DNA of 39,110 bases from Microbulbifer variabilis (GTDB lineage Bacteria > Pseudomonadota > Gammaproteobacteria > Pseudomonadales > Cellvibrionaceae). Of the stretch, positions 25,664 to 33,764 are shown piece after piece (the stretch's first letter is position 1; every line of letters begins with the position of its first letter). The position numbers were made by a program, and so were the translations under genes. A model generated the notes under the pieces. That model was not told the DNA's origin and did no database searches. It saw nothing but the letters and a program-made list of their open reading frames with translations. The DNA is taken from assembly GCF_020524905.1 (NCBI RefSeq), contig NZ_JAIVKI010000025.1:1-39110 (forward strand), read 5' to 3'.

Positions 25664-26497
25664 CTAGAGATAGTCGTTAATATCCCAGGCTTGGCGTTGA
25701 AGGTCAGTGGCAAGTAGAGTTTTCATAATGGCGGTATGGCCAGAGCCTGCAATGACTATTATCTTAGCTCCTGGTTGTGCTTTGGCCTGAATATTGGCAT
25801 ACATACGGAAGTTTCTATGCCACCAGCTGGCGGAAGCGTCGGCTCCGGCAAAGGCTTCTCCAGCAGCAATATCGTTGTTCATAAGATATAGGTTCATGTT
25901 CTGCTGATCTTCAGTAGGATCGTTGTTCAATTGAAGCAATTTTTTTAAAGTTAGTGTTTTGTGGCGCTGGCCGGTTTCTTTGCTCAACTCTTTAAAAAAG
26001 GCGGTGTTACTAGCATTTCTTTCAGACTCATATTTTTCCATATATGCCCTGAGTGCCTCGCCATTATAATGTACTTCATTTTCGTCATAGCATATAACCT
26101 CGCTTAGACTTGCCTTTTGAGCAATTCGGAAGCCCAGTTGTTCATTTTCATTATTTTTTAGTTGATGCTCGCCTGCAAGATAAGAGGTAAATTCTTTATT
26201 GATCTTTTTTTGCTGAGATGGATCACACTCCAGCATTACATGCGTAGGTGATTGGCTGGCCAGTTTGCTGGTAAGCCCTTCTATGTAGTCCTGATTTTCA
26301 GGAGTAAGCACATCAATAACTTCTGACTTGACGTAATCCCGTCCAGGGTTGGAAAAGTGAAAGGTACCAAAAAGCATTATCTGAGCTTTTGCTGATTCAT
26401 TTTTTTCTTTTTGAGCGGAGTAGCTGTTTCCAGCCAAGCCTGTGGCACTCAACATTAAGATAAGGGTGCAGGTAGTAAGTTTTTTAATACCCTTCAT
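25664..26497 (-). CDS. DUF5694 exported protein, paralogue 2
   Basis: A 277-residue exported protein with a signal peptide (about 1-28). It shares with its neighbour the motifs IMLFGTFHFSNPG, THVMLECDP, ICYDE, QQNMNLY, the identical stretch SWWHRNFRMYANIQ, and GSGHTAIMKTLLATDLQR. The conserved His and Glu residues fall at the same positions in both copies, which supports functional constraint on a metal-site-like centre; the N-terminal regions differ. TraB/EreA-like fold membership is my inference; the family has no established activity known to me. About 190 bases separate it from paralogue 1, with their own hairpin and ribosome site, so they may be separately transcribed. Confidence 0.82.
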   Translation of the reverse strand: MKGIKKLTTCTLILMLSATGLAGNSYSAQKEKNESAKAQIMLFGTFHFSNPGRDYVKSEVIDVLTPENQDYIEGLTSKLASQSPTHVMLECDPSQQKKINKEFTSYLAGEHQLKNNENEQLGFRIAQKASLSEVICYDENEVHYNGEALRAYMEKYESERNASNTAFFKELSKETGQRHKTLTLKKLLQLNNDPTEDQQNMNLYLMNNDIAAGEAFAGADASASWWHRNFRMYANIQAKAQPGAKIIVIAGSGHTAIMKTLLATDLQRQAWDINDYL

Positions 26498-26786
26498 TAT
26501 TAAAATCCTTTTAAGTTCAGGTTGATTTGTTTTCGTTAGTTTAAAGTGTTTTATGGGTAAGTTTTGTATTTTCTTGCTGCAGTCTCTCCACTGCTATTGC
26601 TAGTTTCTATATCTAAAGAAGTACCTGACAGATAAGTGTGAGAGTTACTATTTGTCCTATTTAAAAGTTAAGTAATAAGCTGAAAACTTTCGAAATCAGA
26701 AATTGCTAAACCTTAAAGACGCTAGTAAAAAGAATACCATTTCAAGCTCTCCCTGCTATGCCTGGTTCTCAGTGGAGTTGCAGTTT
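26498..26786 (+). ncRNA. Intergenic region possibly encoding a small RNA
   Basis: Nothing on the plus strand is annotated for 2.2 kb upstream, yet a strong plus-oriented intrinsic terminator stands at 26787-26812. A short open frame (26703-26921) runs through the terminator and is not credible. A small transcript starting somewhere in 26600-26720 would explain the orphan terminator. TTGTCC near 26653 could be a -35 hexamer, but no good -10 was fixed. Low confidence. Confidence 0.3.
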
Positions 26787-26812
26787 AGGGGCTTTTCAAG
26801 CCCCTCTTTTTT
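26787..26812 (+). terminator. Orphan plus-strand intrinsic terminator
   Basis: An 8-bp perfect stem AGGGGCTT / AAGCCCCT (26787-26794, 26798-26805) with loop TTC, followed by C and six T. The T-run is on the plus side only; on the minus strand the second arm is followed by TAAACTGC, so it does not serve the yccF gene that ends at 26820. Confidence 0.8.
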
Positions 26813-26819
26813 AACGGGA

Positions 26820-27281
26820 CTAAAAACTACCGCGCATTTGAGAAACAGTAGCATTGGCATTACGCATTCTTGCCGCTTGTGCCACTTCCTTATCTACAAC
26901 GGTTTTACCTATCGGGGATAAAGAAATACCGGCTAGCTTCAGGTGTTGAATGCCAAAGGGAATGCCAATGATGGTGATAAAACAGGCAATTGCATGGACC
27001 AAATGACCAATTGCCAGCCAGATTCCAGCGAATAGGAACCAGATGATATTGCCTATCAGACCTAACCCACTGGTACCAATGTCCTCATTTAAGGTGAGCT
27101 CCTTGCGTGAAATGGCTTCACGCCCAAAGGGAAAGAATGAGAGTTTGCCCATTACAAAACAGGCCCTGCCCCATGGAATCCCGATAATGCTGATAAAGGC
27201 AATTAGAGCAAAAAACCACCAACAAAGGCCCATAAAGATCCCGCCGAGAATAAACCACAAGAAATTACCCAGGGTGCGCAC
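26820..27281 (-). CDS. yccF: YccF-domain inner-membrane protein
   Basis: A 153-residue membrane protein with two YccF repeats (PF03733), each with GNxxWFxxxGxxxG, a central hydrophobic helix and the IIGIPWG / IIGIPFG motif (about residues 37 and 105). Length matches E. coli YccF (148). Function is unknown. The start is GTG (27279-27281), with AGGAG six bases upstream on the minus strand. It is monocistronic. Confidence 0.93.
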   Translation of the reverse strand: MRTLGNFLWFILGGIFMGLCWWFFALIAFISIIGIPWGRACFVMGKLSFFPFGREAISRKELTLNEDIGTSGLGLIGNIIWFLFAGIWLAIGHLVHAIACFITIIGIPFGIQHLKLAGISLSPIGKTVVDKEVAQAARMRNANATVSQMRGSF

Positions 27282-27407
27282 ACCAATCTCCTCTTAAGTT
27301 GTTGTGGGAATTGATACAGATGGTATTCAGGTACCAAGACTTAAGCCTTTCCAGTTGCTCCTAGCCAGCAACTTCTAGAAAGGTGATATCAGCTACCTTT
27401 GATAAAC

Positions 27408-27431
27408 CTATGCTGCTTAGACGCAGCATAG
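27408..27431 (+). other. Hairpin upstream of yccF
   Basis: A perfect 9-bp stem CTATGCTGC / GCAGCATAG (27408-27416, 27423-27431), followed on the plus strand by AATTTCTTT. It lies 140 bases beyond the NTF2-like stop and 130 bases upstream of yccF. It may be a terminator for a plus-strand transcript, or an unrelated structure. Confidence 0.4.
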
Positions 27432-27569
27432 AATTTCTTTAGATGCATTAGGGCAAAAATTTTAATAAACCACAATAGTTGATACTTGGAAGTCACTTTT
27501 ATTGGTTGGCTTATTAAGGTGAGGTGGCTTCGGCGAGTGTCCAATATCGTTAGGGTTTACCTTTTGGAT

Positions 27570-28088
27570 TTACTGGATCAGTTCATTTACTGGTGCATTG
27601 ATATTGAGTAAACGTTTACATTGATCCTTACCAAGGACAGGTAGAGAATTATCCAAAAGTCCCATTTGCTTGAGTACTGTGGCCTGATCCCAATAAATAT
27701 GTTCCGAATCGATCTTATCGTTTTCAAAAGTAATAATCCCAACAAAAGGAATAGATAATTTCTTATTGGTAGCTTTAATACCTGGGGCGAACCAGTCCAT
27801 TTGCAGGGAATGGGTCAAATGCAGGATAAATTCGTCGATAATTCTGTGCTCCCCCACTGTGCGAGTTAGTAATTCCAGTTCGATATCTGGGGGCATCTGT
27901 GGAATAAATATATCCCGATAGAAGTTTCTAAGCGCTTCCTTGCCAGTTGCTCCTGTATTTACAGGTACATGAATTAAGACAGGGTTTTCCGTCATAGTGG
28001 CAATGGCAGCATCAGCGTCTTTCAATTCAAATTCAGCTGCTGTATGTGTCTCCCAAATAGAGATAAGTTGTTCTTCCCGTTTATTCAT
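27570..28088 (-). CDS. NTF2-like / SnoaL-like protein
   Basis: A 172-residue protein with an NTF2/SnoaL (ester-cyclase-like) cone fold pattern: the EFELKDADAAIATM helix, VLIHVPVNTGATGKEALRNFYRD, and the late SEHIYWDQATVLKQMGLL motif that is typical of SnoaL-like polyketide-cyclase relatives. Substrate is unknown; no polyketide genes are nearby. The frame extends five codons further, but the ATG at 28088 has GGAGA nine bases upstream and yields MNKREEQL. It is cytoplasmic and monocistronic. Confidence 0.82.
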   Translation of the reverse strand: MNKREEQLISIWETHTAAEFELKDADAAIATMTENPVLIHVPVNTGATGKEALRNFYRDIFIPQMPPDIELELLTRTVGEHRIIDEFILHLTHSLQMDWFAPGIKATNKKLSIPFVGIITFENDKIDSEHIYWDQATVLKQMGLLDNSLPVLGKDQCKRLLNINAPVNELIQ

Positions 28089-28103
28089 ATCTATCTCCAA
28101 CAT

Positions 28104-28411
28104 GAGAATTTATCCTTGCAGAGCAATTAGCCTGTTAAGTTTCACTCTAGTTTCACTTTAATGGAAATACTGGAATCAGGATTCTTATGCCACTAATGTC
28201 CATTAAATTGATTGCAATATAGTTTGAAATGGTGAGGTTGTTGTCGTTTCAGGAGGTTTTGTGTGAATTAGACTGGATATTGGGTAGGAGGGACACTTCT
28301 ATTCGAAAGACCCTTAGAGTTGATGTTTATCTTAAATTTGGGAAAGTAGAGGCGCCTTACAAAACTTTAGGTATTTACACTCAAAGTTTCTTGTAAAGCG
28401 CGCTGATGTCC
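28104..28411. other. Intergenic region, no gene seen
   Basis: About 310 A+T-rich bases between the NTF2-like gene and the 76-residue unknown gene. An AGGAGG at about 28250 is followed by GTG TGA, so it opens no frame. No hairpin or repeat of note. Confidence 0.5.
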
Positions 28412-28642
28412 TTAGCTGCGCCAGTAGTTATTGGCGGCAGCAACTGTCTGGTAGTTGATGGCAACTACCTGGGATGAGGCGATCAAGCTATCTGCGTTTT
28501 CCCCGTAGGAAGCTCTCAACTGGCTTCTTACTTCATCCGAAGGTTGAGTGTATTTCACTCCCATTCTGGACAGCTTTATGGCCAGCTCAAAACCTTGTTG
28601 AGCATTTTCTGTAATCAAGCTTTCTAACCACACTTGTGACAT
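28412..28642 (-). CDS. Hypothetical 76-residue protein
   Basis: A small soluble protein, unrecognised. ATG is preceded by AGGAGAGGG, a strong ribosome site, which argues that it is real. It appears mainly alpha-helical, contains no Cys or His, and the C-terminal half has the runs SSQVVAINYQTVAAANNYW. The segment YTQPSDEVRSQLRAS might be a helix cap. No membrane or signal segment. It lies about 100 bases from the PH-domain gene on the same strand. Confidence 0.55.
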   Translation of the reverse strand: MSQVWLESLITENAQQGFELAIKLSRMGVKYTQPSDEVRSQLRASYGENADSLIASSQVVAINYQTVAAANNYWRS

Positions 28643-28739
28643 GAACTTCCCTCTCCTATGTTTGAAATCTTTGATGGGTTAAATATACGCTATTGACGCT
28701 AAAAATGAAGTTCCAGAATGTGAAGCTTTTTCAATTTTA

Positions 28740-29117
28740 TTAAGCCAATACATACTTACTGATATGTTGATTAAATTGGATAAGATCAAAAGAACCTTTG
28801 ATTTCAAACTTGACTTCGCCCACTTCGCTGAGATAAACCACGATTTCACAATCCAGGTCAAAGGTTCCTGAGCTCTCGACAGAAAATGCCTGGATTTTAC
28901 TGTAGGGCAGAGAGGTGTAATCGACCTTGGAGCCCGTTATTCCCTGGACATTGGCTGCGATAATCCTCTTGTTAGTAAAAACCACCTGATCCCGAATGGT
29001 TTTGAAGCCTGCGAAAATAGCCTCTCCTTCAATCAAAAACTTATTGAAGTCATCCCTAGCCTCGGAGATCTCAATAGGCTTGAGTTTGAATATGGGTGAA
29101 CTCTTAAAATCGATCAT
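28740..29117 (-). CDS. Bacterial PH-domain protein (PF08000-like)
   Basis: A 125-residue protein that is essentially one bacterial pleckstrin-homology domain: EGEAIFAGFKTIRDQVVFTNKRIIAANVQG, then KVDYTSLPYSKIQAFSVESSGTFDLDCEI and a C-terminal helix FDLIQFNQHISKYVL. This is the characteristic bPH_1 layout. A longer frame begins at 29153, but ATG 29117 has GGAAG upstream and gives MIDFKSSPIF, the usual N-terminus. Cytoplasmic; function unknown. Confidence 0.87.
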   Translation of the reverse strand: MIDFKSSPIFKLKPIEISEARDDFNKFLIEGEAIFAGFKTIRDQVVFTNKRIIAANVQGITGSKVDYTSLPYSKIQAFSVESSGTFDLDCEIVVYLSEVGEVKFEIKGSFDLIQFNQHISKYVLA

Positions 29118-29310
29118 AACGCTTCCATGTGAATTATTCTTACGCTCATCCATTGTATAGATGATCCGCTTTTTTAATAGTGAAAAATTTCTTGATTGTT
29201 TAGTGGTCTGAAGATTTTTTTGACTGTACTAACGAAGCAAGAGAAGCCCCAATCCTCACCTTGGGCAGGTATCATCTTCACAATTTAAGTTTCTGTGCTT
29301 TTTTCCGGAG

Positions 29311-30231
29311 CTAGTTTTTAATCACTAAAACCTGTAAGAACAGCTGTACAGCCGGGTGCTCCGCTGCGCTCTTTTTAAAAGTTGCCGCATTCTGAATTCG
29401 GTAGTGAAAGCGTTCGGCTATTAGGGGCTTTAGCTTGCCAGTTTCCACATATTTTTGTGCGAGGTAATCCGGCAGAAATCCCACAAAGCAGCCGGACAGA
29501 ATCATTGAGAGCCGCGCGGCCATATGATTGGCGGTGGATCGTTTTGGGAAGAGGCGGTATAGATGGGCGGCGCCGGAGAGCACGGCGTGGCTGGGTGCGG
29601 CCAGCTCCTGCTGAGTAAGTAATTCCTCGCTGACCTGGTCGGCCTGGGCACAGAGGTGTTGGGCGCCACAATAGAGCGTGGACTGGTGCTGAAACAGCGG
29701 TCTGTATTCCAGGCCTGGCCGGCGTGAGTGTAGGGGGTTGATACCGACATCAGCGCGGCCGGCGAGTATTTCCAGTTCCAGTTCCTGCGGTGCGGCAAGT
29801 TGTACTTCCAGGTGCAGCTGGGGAGCCTGCTGGCGCAGGTGGGCAATAGTTGCCGGCAGGTCCAGCTGTGGTATCTCCAGCACATCGTCAGGCATTACCA
29901 GACGCAGGGTTCCGGTGAGGTGGGACTGAATGGCATTCACCTGGCTTTTAAAGGCTTCCAGGTGGCCATCCAATTCGAGGATGGCCTGGTAAAGGGATTC
30001 CCCCTCAGGTGTCAGCTTAAAATCGGCACGGCCGCGGGAGCGCAGGCACAGCTGCATACCCAGGCGGGTTTCCAGGTCGGAGATATGTACGCTAATGGTG
30101 GAGCGGCCGATATTGAGTGCCACCTCCGCAGGGGCCAGGCCACCAGCGCGTACTACTTCGCGGAAAACCCTAAGCAAACGCAGGTCTATGTCGCTGAGGC
30201 GTCCCCCTAAGGCGCTTTTTGTCTTGCCCAT
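29311..30231 (-). CDS. LysR-family transcriptional regulator
   Basis: A 306-residue regulator. The N-terminal winged helix-turn-helix is seen as DLRLLRVFREVVRAGGLAPAEVALNIGRSTISVHISDLETRLGMQ (partly quoted here), followed by the linker RGRADFKLTPEGESLY and a PBP-like effector domain from about 95 onward. It is divergent from gabD with about 205 bases between, the classic LysR layout, so control of gabD and the aminotransferase by an omega-amino acid or semialdehyde is likely (inference). A perfect inverted repeat in the shared region could be its operator. Confidence 0.92.
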   Translation of the reverse strand: MGKTKSALGGRLSDIDLRLLRVFREVVRAGGLAPAEVALNIGRSTISVHISDLETRLGMQLCLRSRGRADFKLTPEGESLYQAILELDGHLEAFKSQVNAIQSHLTGTLRLVMPDDVLEIPQLDLPATIAHLRQQAPQLHLEVQLAAPQELELEILAGRADVGINPLHSRRPGLEYRPLFQHQSTLYCGAQHLCAQADQVSEELLTQQELAAPSHAVLSGAAHLYRLFPKRSTANHMAARLSMILSGCFVGFLPDYLAQKYVETGKLKPLIAERFHYRIQNAATFKKSAAEHPAVQLFLQVLVIKN

Positions 30232-30324
30232 CTACCAACTTATCCCGTGTTTTCTGAGTTTGTTTGCCATAGCGTATCCACTGCCAACGGAGAGAGGGCT
30301 GGGTGGTCAAGCCACTTCACGCTT

Positions 30325-30345
30325 AAGTTTGATAAATATAAACTT
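30325..30345. promoter_or_regulatory. Inverted repeat in the LysR-gabD promoter region
   Basis: AAGTTT (30325-30330), nine bases, AAACTT (30340-30345): a perfect 6-bp inverted repeat. It lies in a short A+T-rich patch between the divergent genes, 92 bases before the gabD start. Spacing fits LysR T-N11-A type sites. Binding is not shown. Confidence 0.45.
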
Positions 30346-30436
30346 TAGTTCGAGAAATACTACTATTCACCCCGGACTGCTGCGGCCAGAATCGCCGCAA
30401 TACCATTAATAACACCAAATTATCAGGAGTTTTCCG

Positions 30437-31882
30437 GTGAAACTGGCGAATCCAAACCTGTTGAAGTCTCAGAACTATATCAATGGAGAATGGCGGGATG
30501 CCGCGGGCACCGCAGAGGTGCGCGATCCGGCCAATGGCGAAGTGCTGGGCTTAGTGGCCGATGGCTCAGCGGCGGATGCAGAGGCAGCGGTAGCCGCTGC
30601 CAGCGCCGCTTTCCCCGAGTGGAGCCGCCGCACCGCCGGCGAGCGTGCCGCCATTCTCAAGCGCTGGTACCAGCTGATTATGGATAACAGCGATGATTTG
30701 GCACGTATTCTTACGCTGGAGCAGGGCAAGCCACTGGCGGAAGCCAAGGGCGAGATTATCTACGGTGCCTCTTTTATCGAGTGGTTCGCTGAGGAGTGCC
30801 GCCGCGCCTACGGCCAGACGATCCCCACTCACAATCCGGCAATGCGTCTGAGCACCATCCGCCAGCCGGTAGGCGTGGTAACCTGCATTACCCCGTGGAA
30901 CTTCCCCAACGCTATGATCACTCGCAAGGCGGCACCGGCGCTGGCAGCCGGCTGCACCGTAGTGATCAAGCCTGCGTTGGAAACCCCACTGTCCGCATTG
31001 GCGCTGTGCCAACTGGCAGAAGAGGCGGGGCTTCCCAAGGGCACCATCAATGTGGTGACCGGCAGCGATTCGCCGGGAATTGGCAAGGTACTGACCCAAG
31101 ACCCGCGCGTGGCCAAATTTACCTTCACCGGCTCCACCGCCGTGGGCAAACTGCTGATGGCACAGTGCGCCAGCACCGTGAAGAAGATGTCCATGGAACT
31201 GGGCGGCAACGCGCCTTTTATCGTATTCGACGATGCGGATATGGAGACGGCGGTGCAGGCCTGTGTCGCGACCAAATTCCGCAACGCCGGTCAGGTGTGT
31301 GTGGCTACCAACCGCATTTACGTACATGAGTCGCTGCACGATGAGTTTGTGGAAAAATTGCGTGCGGAAGTGGCGGCGCTGAAAATCGGTCATGGCACCG
31401 AAGAGGGTGTCAGCATGGGGCCGATGATTTATCGCCGTGCGGTAGATCGGGTACAGGATCTGGTACAGGATGCGGTAGAAGCCGGGGCGAAAATCGAGAT
31501 TGGCGGAGAGCAGCTGCCCAATGGAGAAAACTATTTCGCGCCCACCCTGCTGACCGGTGTTACGGATGCTATGCGGGTGGCTCAGGAGGAGAACTTTGGT
31601 CCCATCGCCGCAGTACAGAAGTTCACCGATGAAGCCGATGTGATCCGCCGTGCCAACGACACCCCTTACGGTTTGGCCGCTTATGTGATGAGCGAGAATA
31701 TTCGCCGCGCGAACCGTGTGGTGGAAGCGCTGGAATACGGCATGATCGCCTGTAACACCGGGGTTTTCTCTACCACCGTAGCACCCTTTGGCGGCAACAA
31801 AGAATCCGGCATTGGCCGCGAGGGCGGTGTCGAAGGTATGGCCGAATTCTACGAGACCAAATACTGCTGCTTCGGAGCCTAA
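30437..31882 (+). CDS. gabD: Succinate-semialdehyde dehydrogenase
   Basis: A 481-residue aldehyde dehydrogenase. SSADH signatures are LEQGKPLAEAKGEI and FIEWFAEECRRAYG-TIP; catalytic residues are Asn155 (PWNFP), Glu254 (MELGGNAP) and Cys288 (GQVCVATNR), with the typical Cys-Val-Ala-Thr-Asn redox-loop segment. It oxidises succinate semialdehyde to succinate with NAD(P), the last step of GABA breakdown. The start is GTG (30437), with AGGAG seven bases upstream. It forms an operon-like pair with the aminotransferase 128 bases downstream and is divergent from LysR. G+C content is high, like the other core genes. Confidence 0.94.
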   Translation: MKLANPNLLKSQNYINGEWRDAAGTAEVRDPANGEVLGLVADGSAADAEAAVAAASAAFPEWSRRTAGERAAILKRWYQLIMDNSDDLARILTLEQGKPLAEAKGEIIYGASFIEWFAEECRRAYGQTIPTHNPAMRLSTIRQPVGVVTCITPWNFPNAMITRKAAPALAAGCTVVIKPALETPLSALALCQLAEEAGLPKGTINVVTGSDSPGIGKVLTQDPRVAKFTFTGSTAVGKLLMAQCASTVKKMSMELGGNAPFIVFDDADMETAVQACVATKFRNAGQVCVATNRIYVHESLHDEFVEKLRAEVAALKIGHGTEEGVSMGPMIYRRAVDRVQDLVQDAVEAGAKIEIGGEQLPNGENYFAPTLLTGVTDAMRVAQEENFGPIAAVQKFTDEADVIRRANDTPYGLAAYVMSENIRRANRVVEALEYGMIACNTGVFSTTVAPFGGNKESGIGREGGVEGMAEFYETKYCCFGA

Positions 31883-32010
31883 TTTTTCGTTTCGAACGGC
31901 AGCGCTGCGCGCTTGTCTGAGAGTGCACGAGCGCCTGAACAATTCTCGGGAGTCGCAGACTCCCTTTGTAAATATTTTGAAGTTTCAGGAAACTTGCGGA
32001 GATACAGTTT

Positions 32011-33324
32011 ATGTCTGAAATGCCAACCAATGCTTTCTGGATGCCCTTTACCCCCAACCGCACCTTTAAATCCGCTCCGCGGATTGTGGAGAGTGCCGAG
32101 GGTATCTACCTCACCGAAAAAGGTGGTCGCCAGATTATCGATGCCACTGCTGGCCTCTGGTGCAGCAATGCCGGTCACGGTCGCACAGAAATTGCTGAAG
32201 CGATTTACCAGCAGGCGAAAACCCTGGATTACAGCTCCATCTTTAATTTTGGCCACGATTTGGGCTTCGAATACTCCGAGCGTCTGGTTAAGCACACTCC
32301 AGATGGCCTCGACCATGTATTTTTTGGTAACTCCGGTTCCGAGGCCGTAGAAACTGCGCTGAAGATCGCATTGCAATACCAGCGTGTACGCGGCAAGGGC
32401 ACCCGCACTATGTTTATCGGCCGTGAGAAGGGCTATCACGGCGTGAACTTCGGCGGTATTTCTGTGGGCGGTATCGCACCCAATTACCAGGGCTTTGGCC
32501 AGCCGGTGAAAGCCAACCATATGCGTCACACCCTGGATATTGAGCGCAATGCTTTCAGCCGCGGTTTACCCGAGCATGGTGTGGAATTGGCGGAAGATCT
32601 GGAGCGCCTGGTGGCCTTCCACGGTGCTGATCAAATTGCTGCAGTAATCGTCGAGCCGTTTGCCGGTGCCGGCGGTGTGGTACTGCCACCGAAGGGCTAC
32701 CTGAAGCGCCTGCGTGAGATCTGTGATAAGCATGATCTGCTGCTGATTTTTGATGAAGTGATTTCCGGTTGGGGCCGTACCGGCTCAGCCTTTGCCTCCA
32801 TCGAGTTCGATGTCACCCCGGATATGATCACCTCTGCCAAGGGCATTACCAATGCAGCGGTGCCCTTGAGTGCAGTGTTTGTGAAAGATGAAATCCACAA
32901 CACCATCATGGATGCAGCCGCGGAAGGCATGGTGGAATTTTTCCACGGCTACACCTACTCCGCACACCCGGTGGCCTGTGCTGCGGGTATGGCGACCCTG
33001 GATATTTACGAGCGCGAGGGCCTGCTCACCCGAGCCTCCGGTGAGATCGGCCAACACTGGGAGAACGCCCTGCACAGTCTGGCGGACCTGGACAATGTGA
33101 TCGATGTGCGCAACTACGGCCTGGTTGGCGCTATCGAGCTGCGCGCACCTGAAAACCTCAAAGGTAAGTTCGGTGGCAAGGCTTCCGGTATGGCTTGGGA
33201 GGCCGGTGTCATGGCACGTGGTATCGGTGATGCCCTGTGCATGTCTCCACCGCTGATTATCGAAAAGCACGAAATCGATGCGATTGTGGATAAGCTGCGC
33301 GGTGTGATCAGCGAGCTGGCTTAA
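32011..33324 (+). CDS. Omega-amino acid:pyruvate-type aminotransferase (class III, PLP)
   Basis: A 437-residue class III aminotransferase. NAFWMPFTPNRTFKSAPR at the start, GLWCSNAGHGRTEI, the PLP phosphate motif FFGNSGSEAVETALK, the aspartate motif IFDEVISGWGRTG and the Schiff-base Lys in TSAKGITNAAVPLSAV are all present. This start and the SGWGRTG form are typical of beta-alanine/omega-amino acid:pyruvate aminotransferases (BauA/OapT type). Likely substrates are beta-alanine, GABA or a diamine; with gabD next to it a GABA or 4-aminobutyrate-like route is favoured. GGAG precedes the ATG. A clear hairpin terminator follows. Confidence 0.93.
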   Translation: MSEMPTNAFWMPFTPNRTFKSAPRIVESAEGIYLTEKGGRQIIDATAGLWCSNAGHGRTEIAEAIYQQAKTLDYSSIFNFGHDLGFEYSERLVKHTPDGLDHVFFGNSGSEAVETALKIALQYQRVRGKGTRTMFIGREKGYHGVNFGGISVGGIAPNYQGFGQPVKANHMRHTLDIERNAFSRGLPEHGVELAEDLERLVAFHGADQIAAVIVEPFAGAGGVVLPPKGYLKRLREICDKHDLLLIFDEVISGWGRTGSAFASIEFDVTPDMITSAKGITNAAVPLSAVFVKDEIHNTIMDAAAEGMVEFFHGYTYSAHPVACAAGMATLDIYEREGLLTRASGEIGQHWENALHSLADLDNVIDVRNYGLVGAIELRAPENLKGKFGGKASGMAWEAGVMARGIGDALCMSPPLIIEKHEIDAIVDKLRGVISELA

Positions 33325-33335
33325 TCCATAACCTC

Positions 33336-33361
33336 TACCGGCAGCTTTATAGCTGCCGGTA
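33336..33361 (+). terminator. Terminator after the aminotransferase
   Basis: An 11-bp perfect stem (33336-33346 and 33351-33361, loop TTAT) with T-rich sequence after it (TTTCTCTGTTTTTC), 12 bases after the stop. Confidence 0.85.
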
Positions 33362-33764
33362 TTTCTCTGTTTTTCTTACCTTTATTTTGTCTGTTTTTCT
33401 CGCCGTTATCCGTTATCCGTTATCCGTTATCCGTTATCCGTTATCCGTTATCCGTTATCCGTTATCCGTTAATGGTCCCGCGAACTTTTCTAAGCCCTAC
33501 ACATCAAGTCCCCTTACATCTTCATCCTTTAATTTCTTGCTATCCAGGTTTTTGCGCTTACTGCGCCTGCTTGTCGGTTGCGGCTACACTGGAATTAGCG
33601 GCCTGCGGCGCGATCATAGTCTTTGCAGAGTCGACTATTTGGTCGCGCTCGTGGGCCGCCTCCCTCCATAATTTGTTGTTTATCCGGGGAAAACACTCTC
33701 TGAGCTGGAAGTCTGCTCAATCTGGCGCTTAACTTAGTGGAGATCTGTAACTCGGGGACTGCTT
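33362..33764. other. Intergenic region with heptamer repeat, upstream of hdeD-like gene
   Basis: About 400 bases. It begins with T-rich sequence, then the CCGTTAT tandem repeat (33403-33472), then unremarkable sequence leading to the hdeD-like gene. Open frames through the repeat translate as VIRYPLS repeats and are not credible genes. Promoter of the downstream gene is not identified. Confidence 0.5.
33403..33472 (+). repeat. CCGTTAT heptamer tandem repeat
   Basis: Nine perfect head-to-tail copies of CCGTTAT (33403-33465), then a tenth with one changed base (CCGTTAA, 33466-33472). Total 70 bases. A VNTR that could vary in copy number between strains by slippage; it is not in a recognisable gene or obviously at a promoter core. 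Confidence 0.95.

Noticed and set aside
26703..26921. 72-codon open frame over the orphan terminator
   Set aside because: It runs through a strong hairpin-T terminator and into antisense of yccF; not credible as a gene.
30566..31942. 458-codon open frame antisense to gabD
   Set aside because: Antisense shadow of a well-recognised SSADH gene; composition (His, Arg, Gly rich) is typical of a reverse-frame artefact.
33403..33472. Possible CRISPR array
   Set aside because: The unit is seven bases with no spacers; it is a simple tandem repeat.
33387..33671. Open frame translating the heptamer repeat as VIRYPLS units
   Set aside because: Three heptamers make 21 bases, so any frame stays open through the repeat; no ribosome site or homologous protein is apparent.
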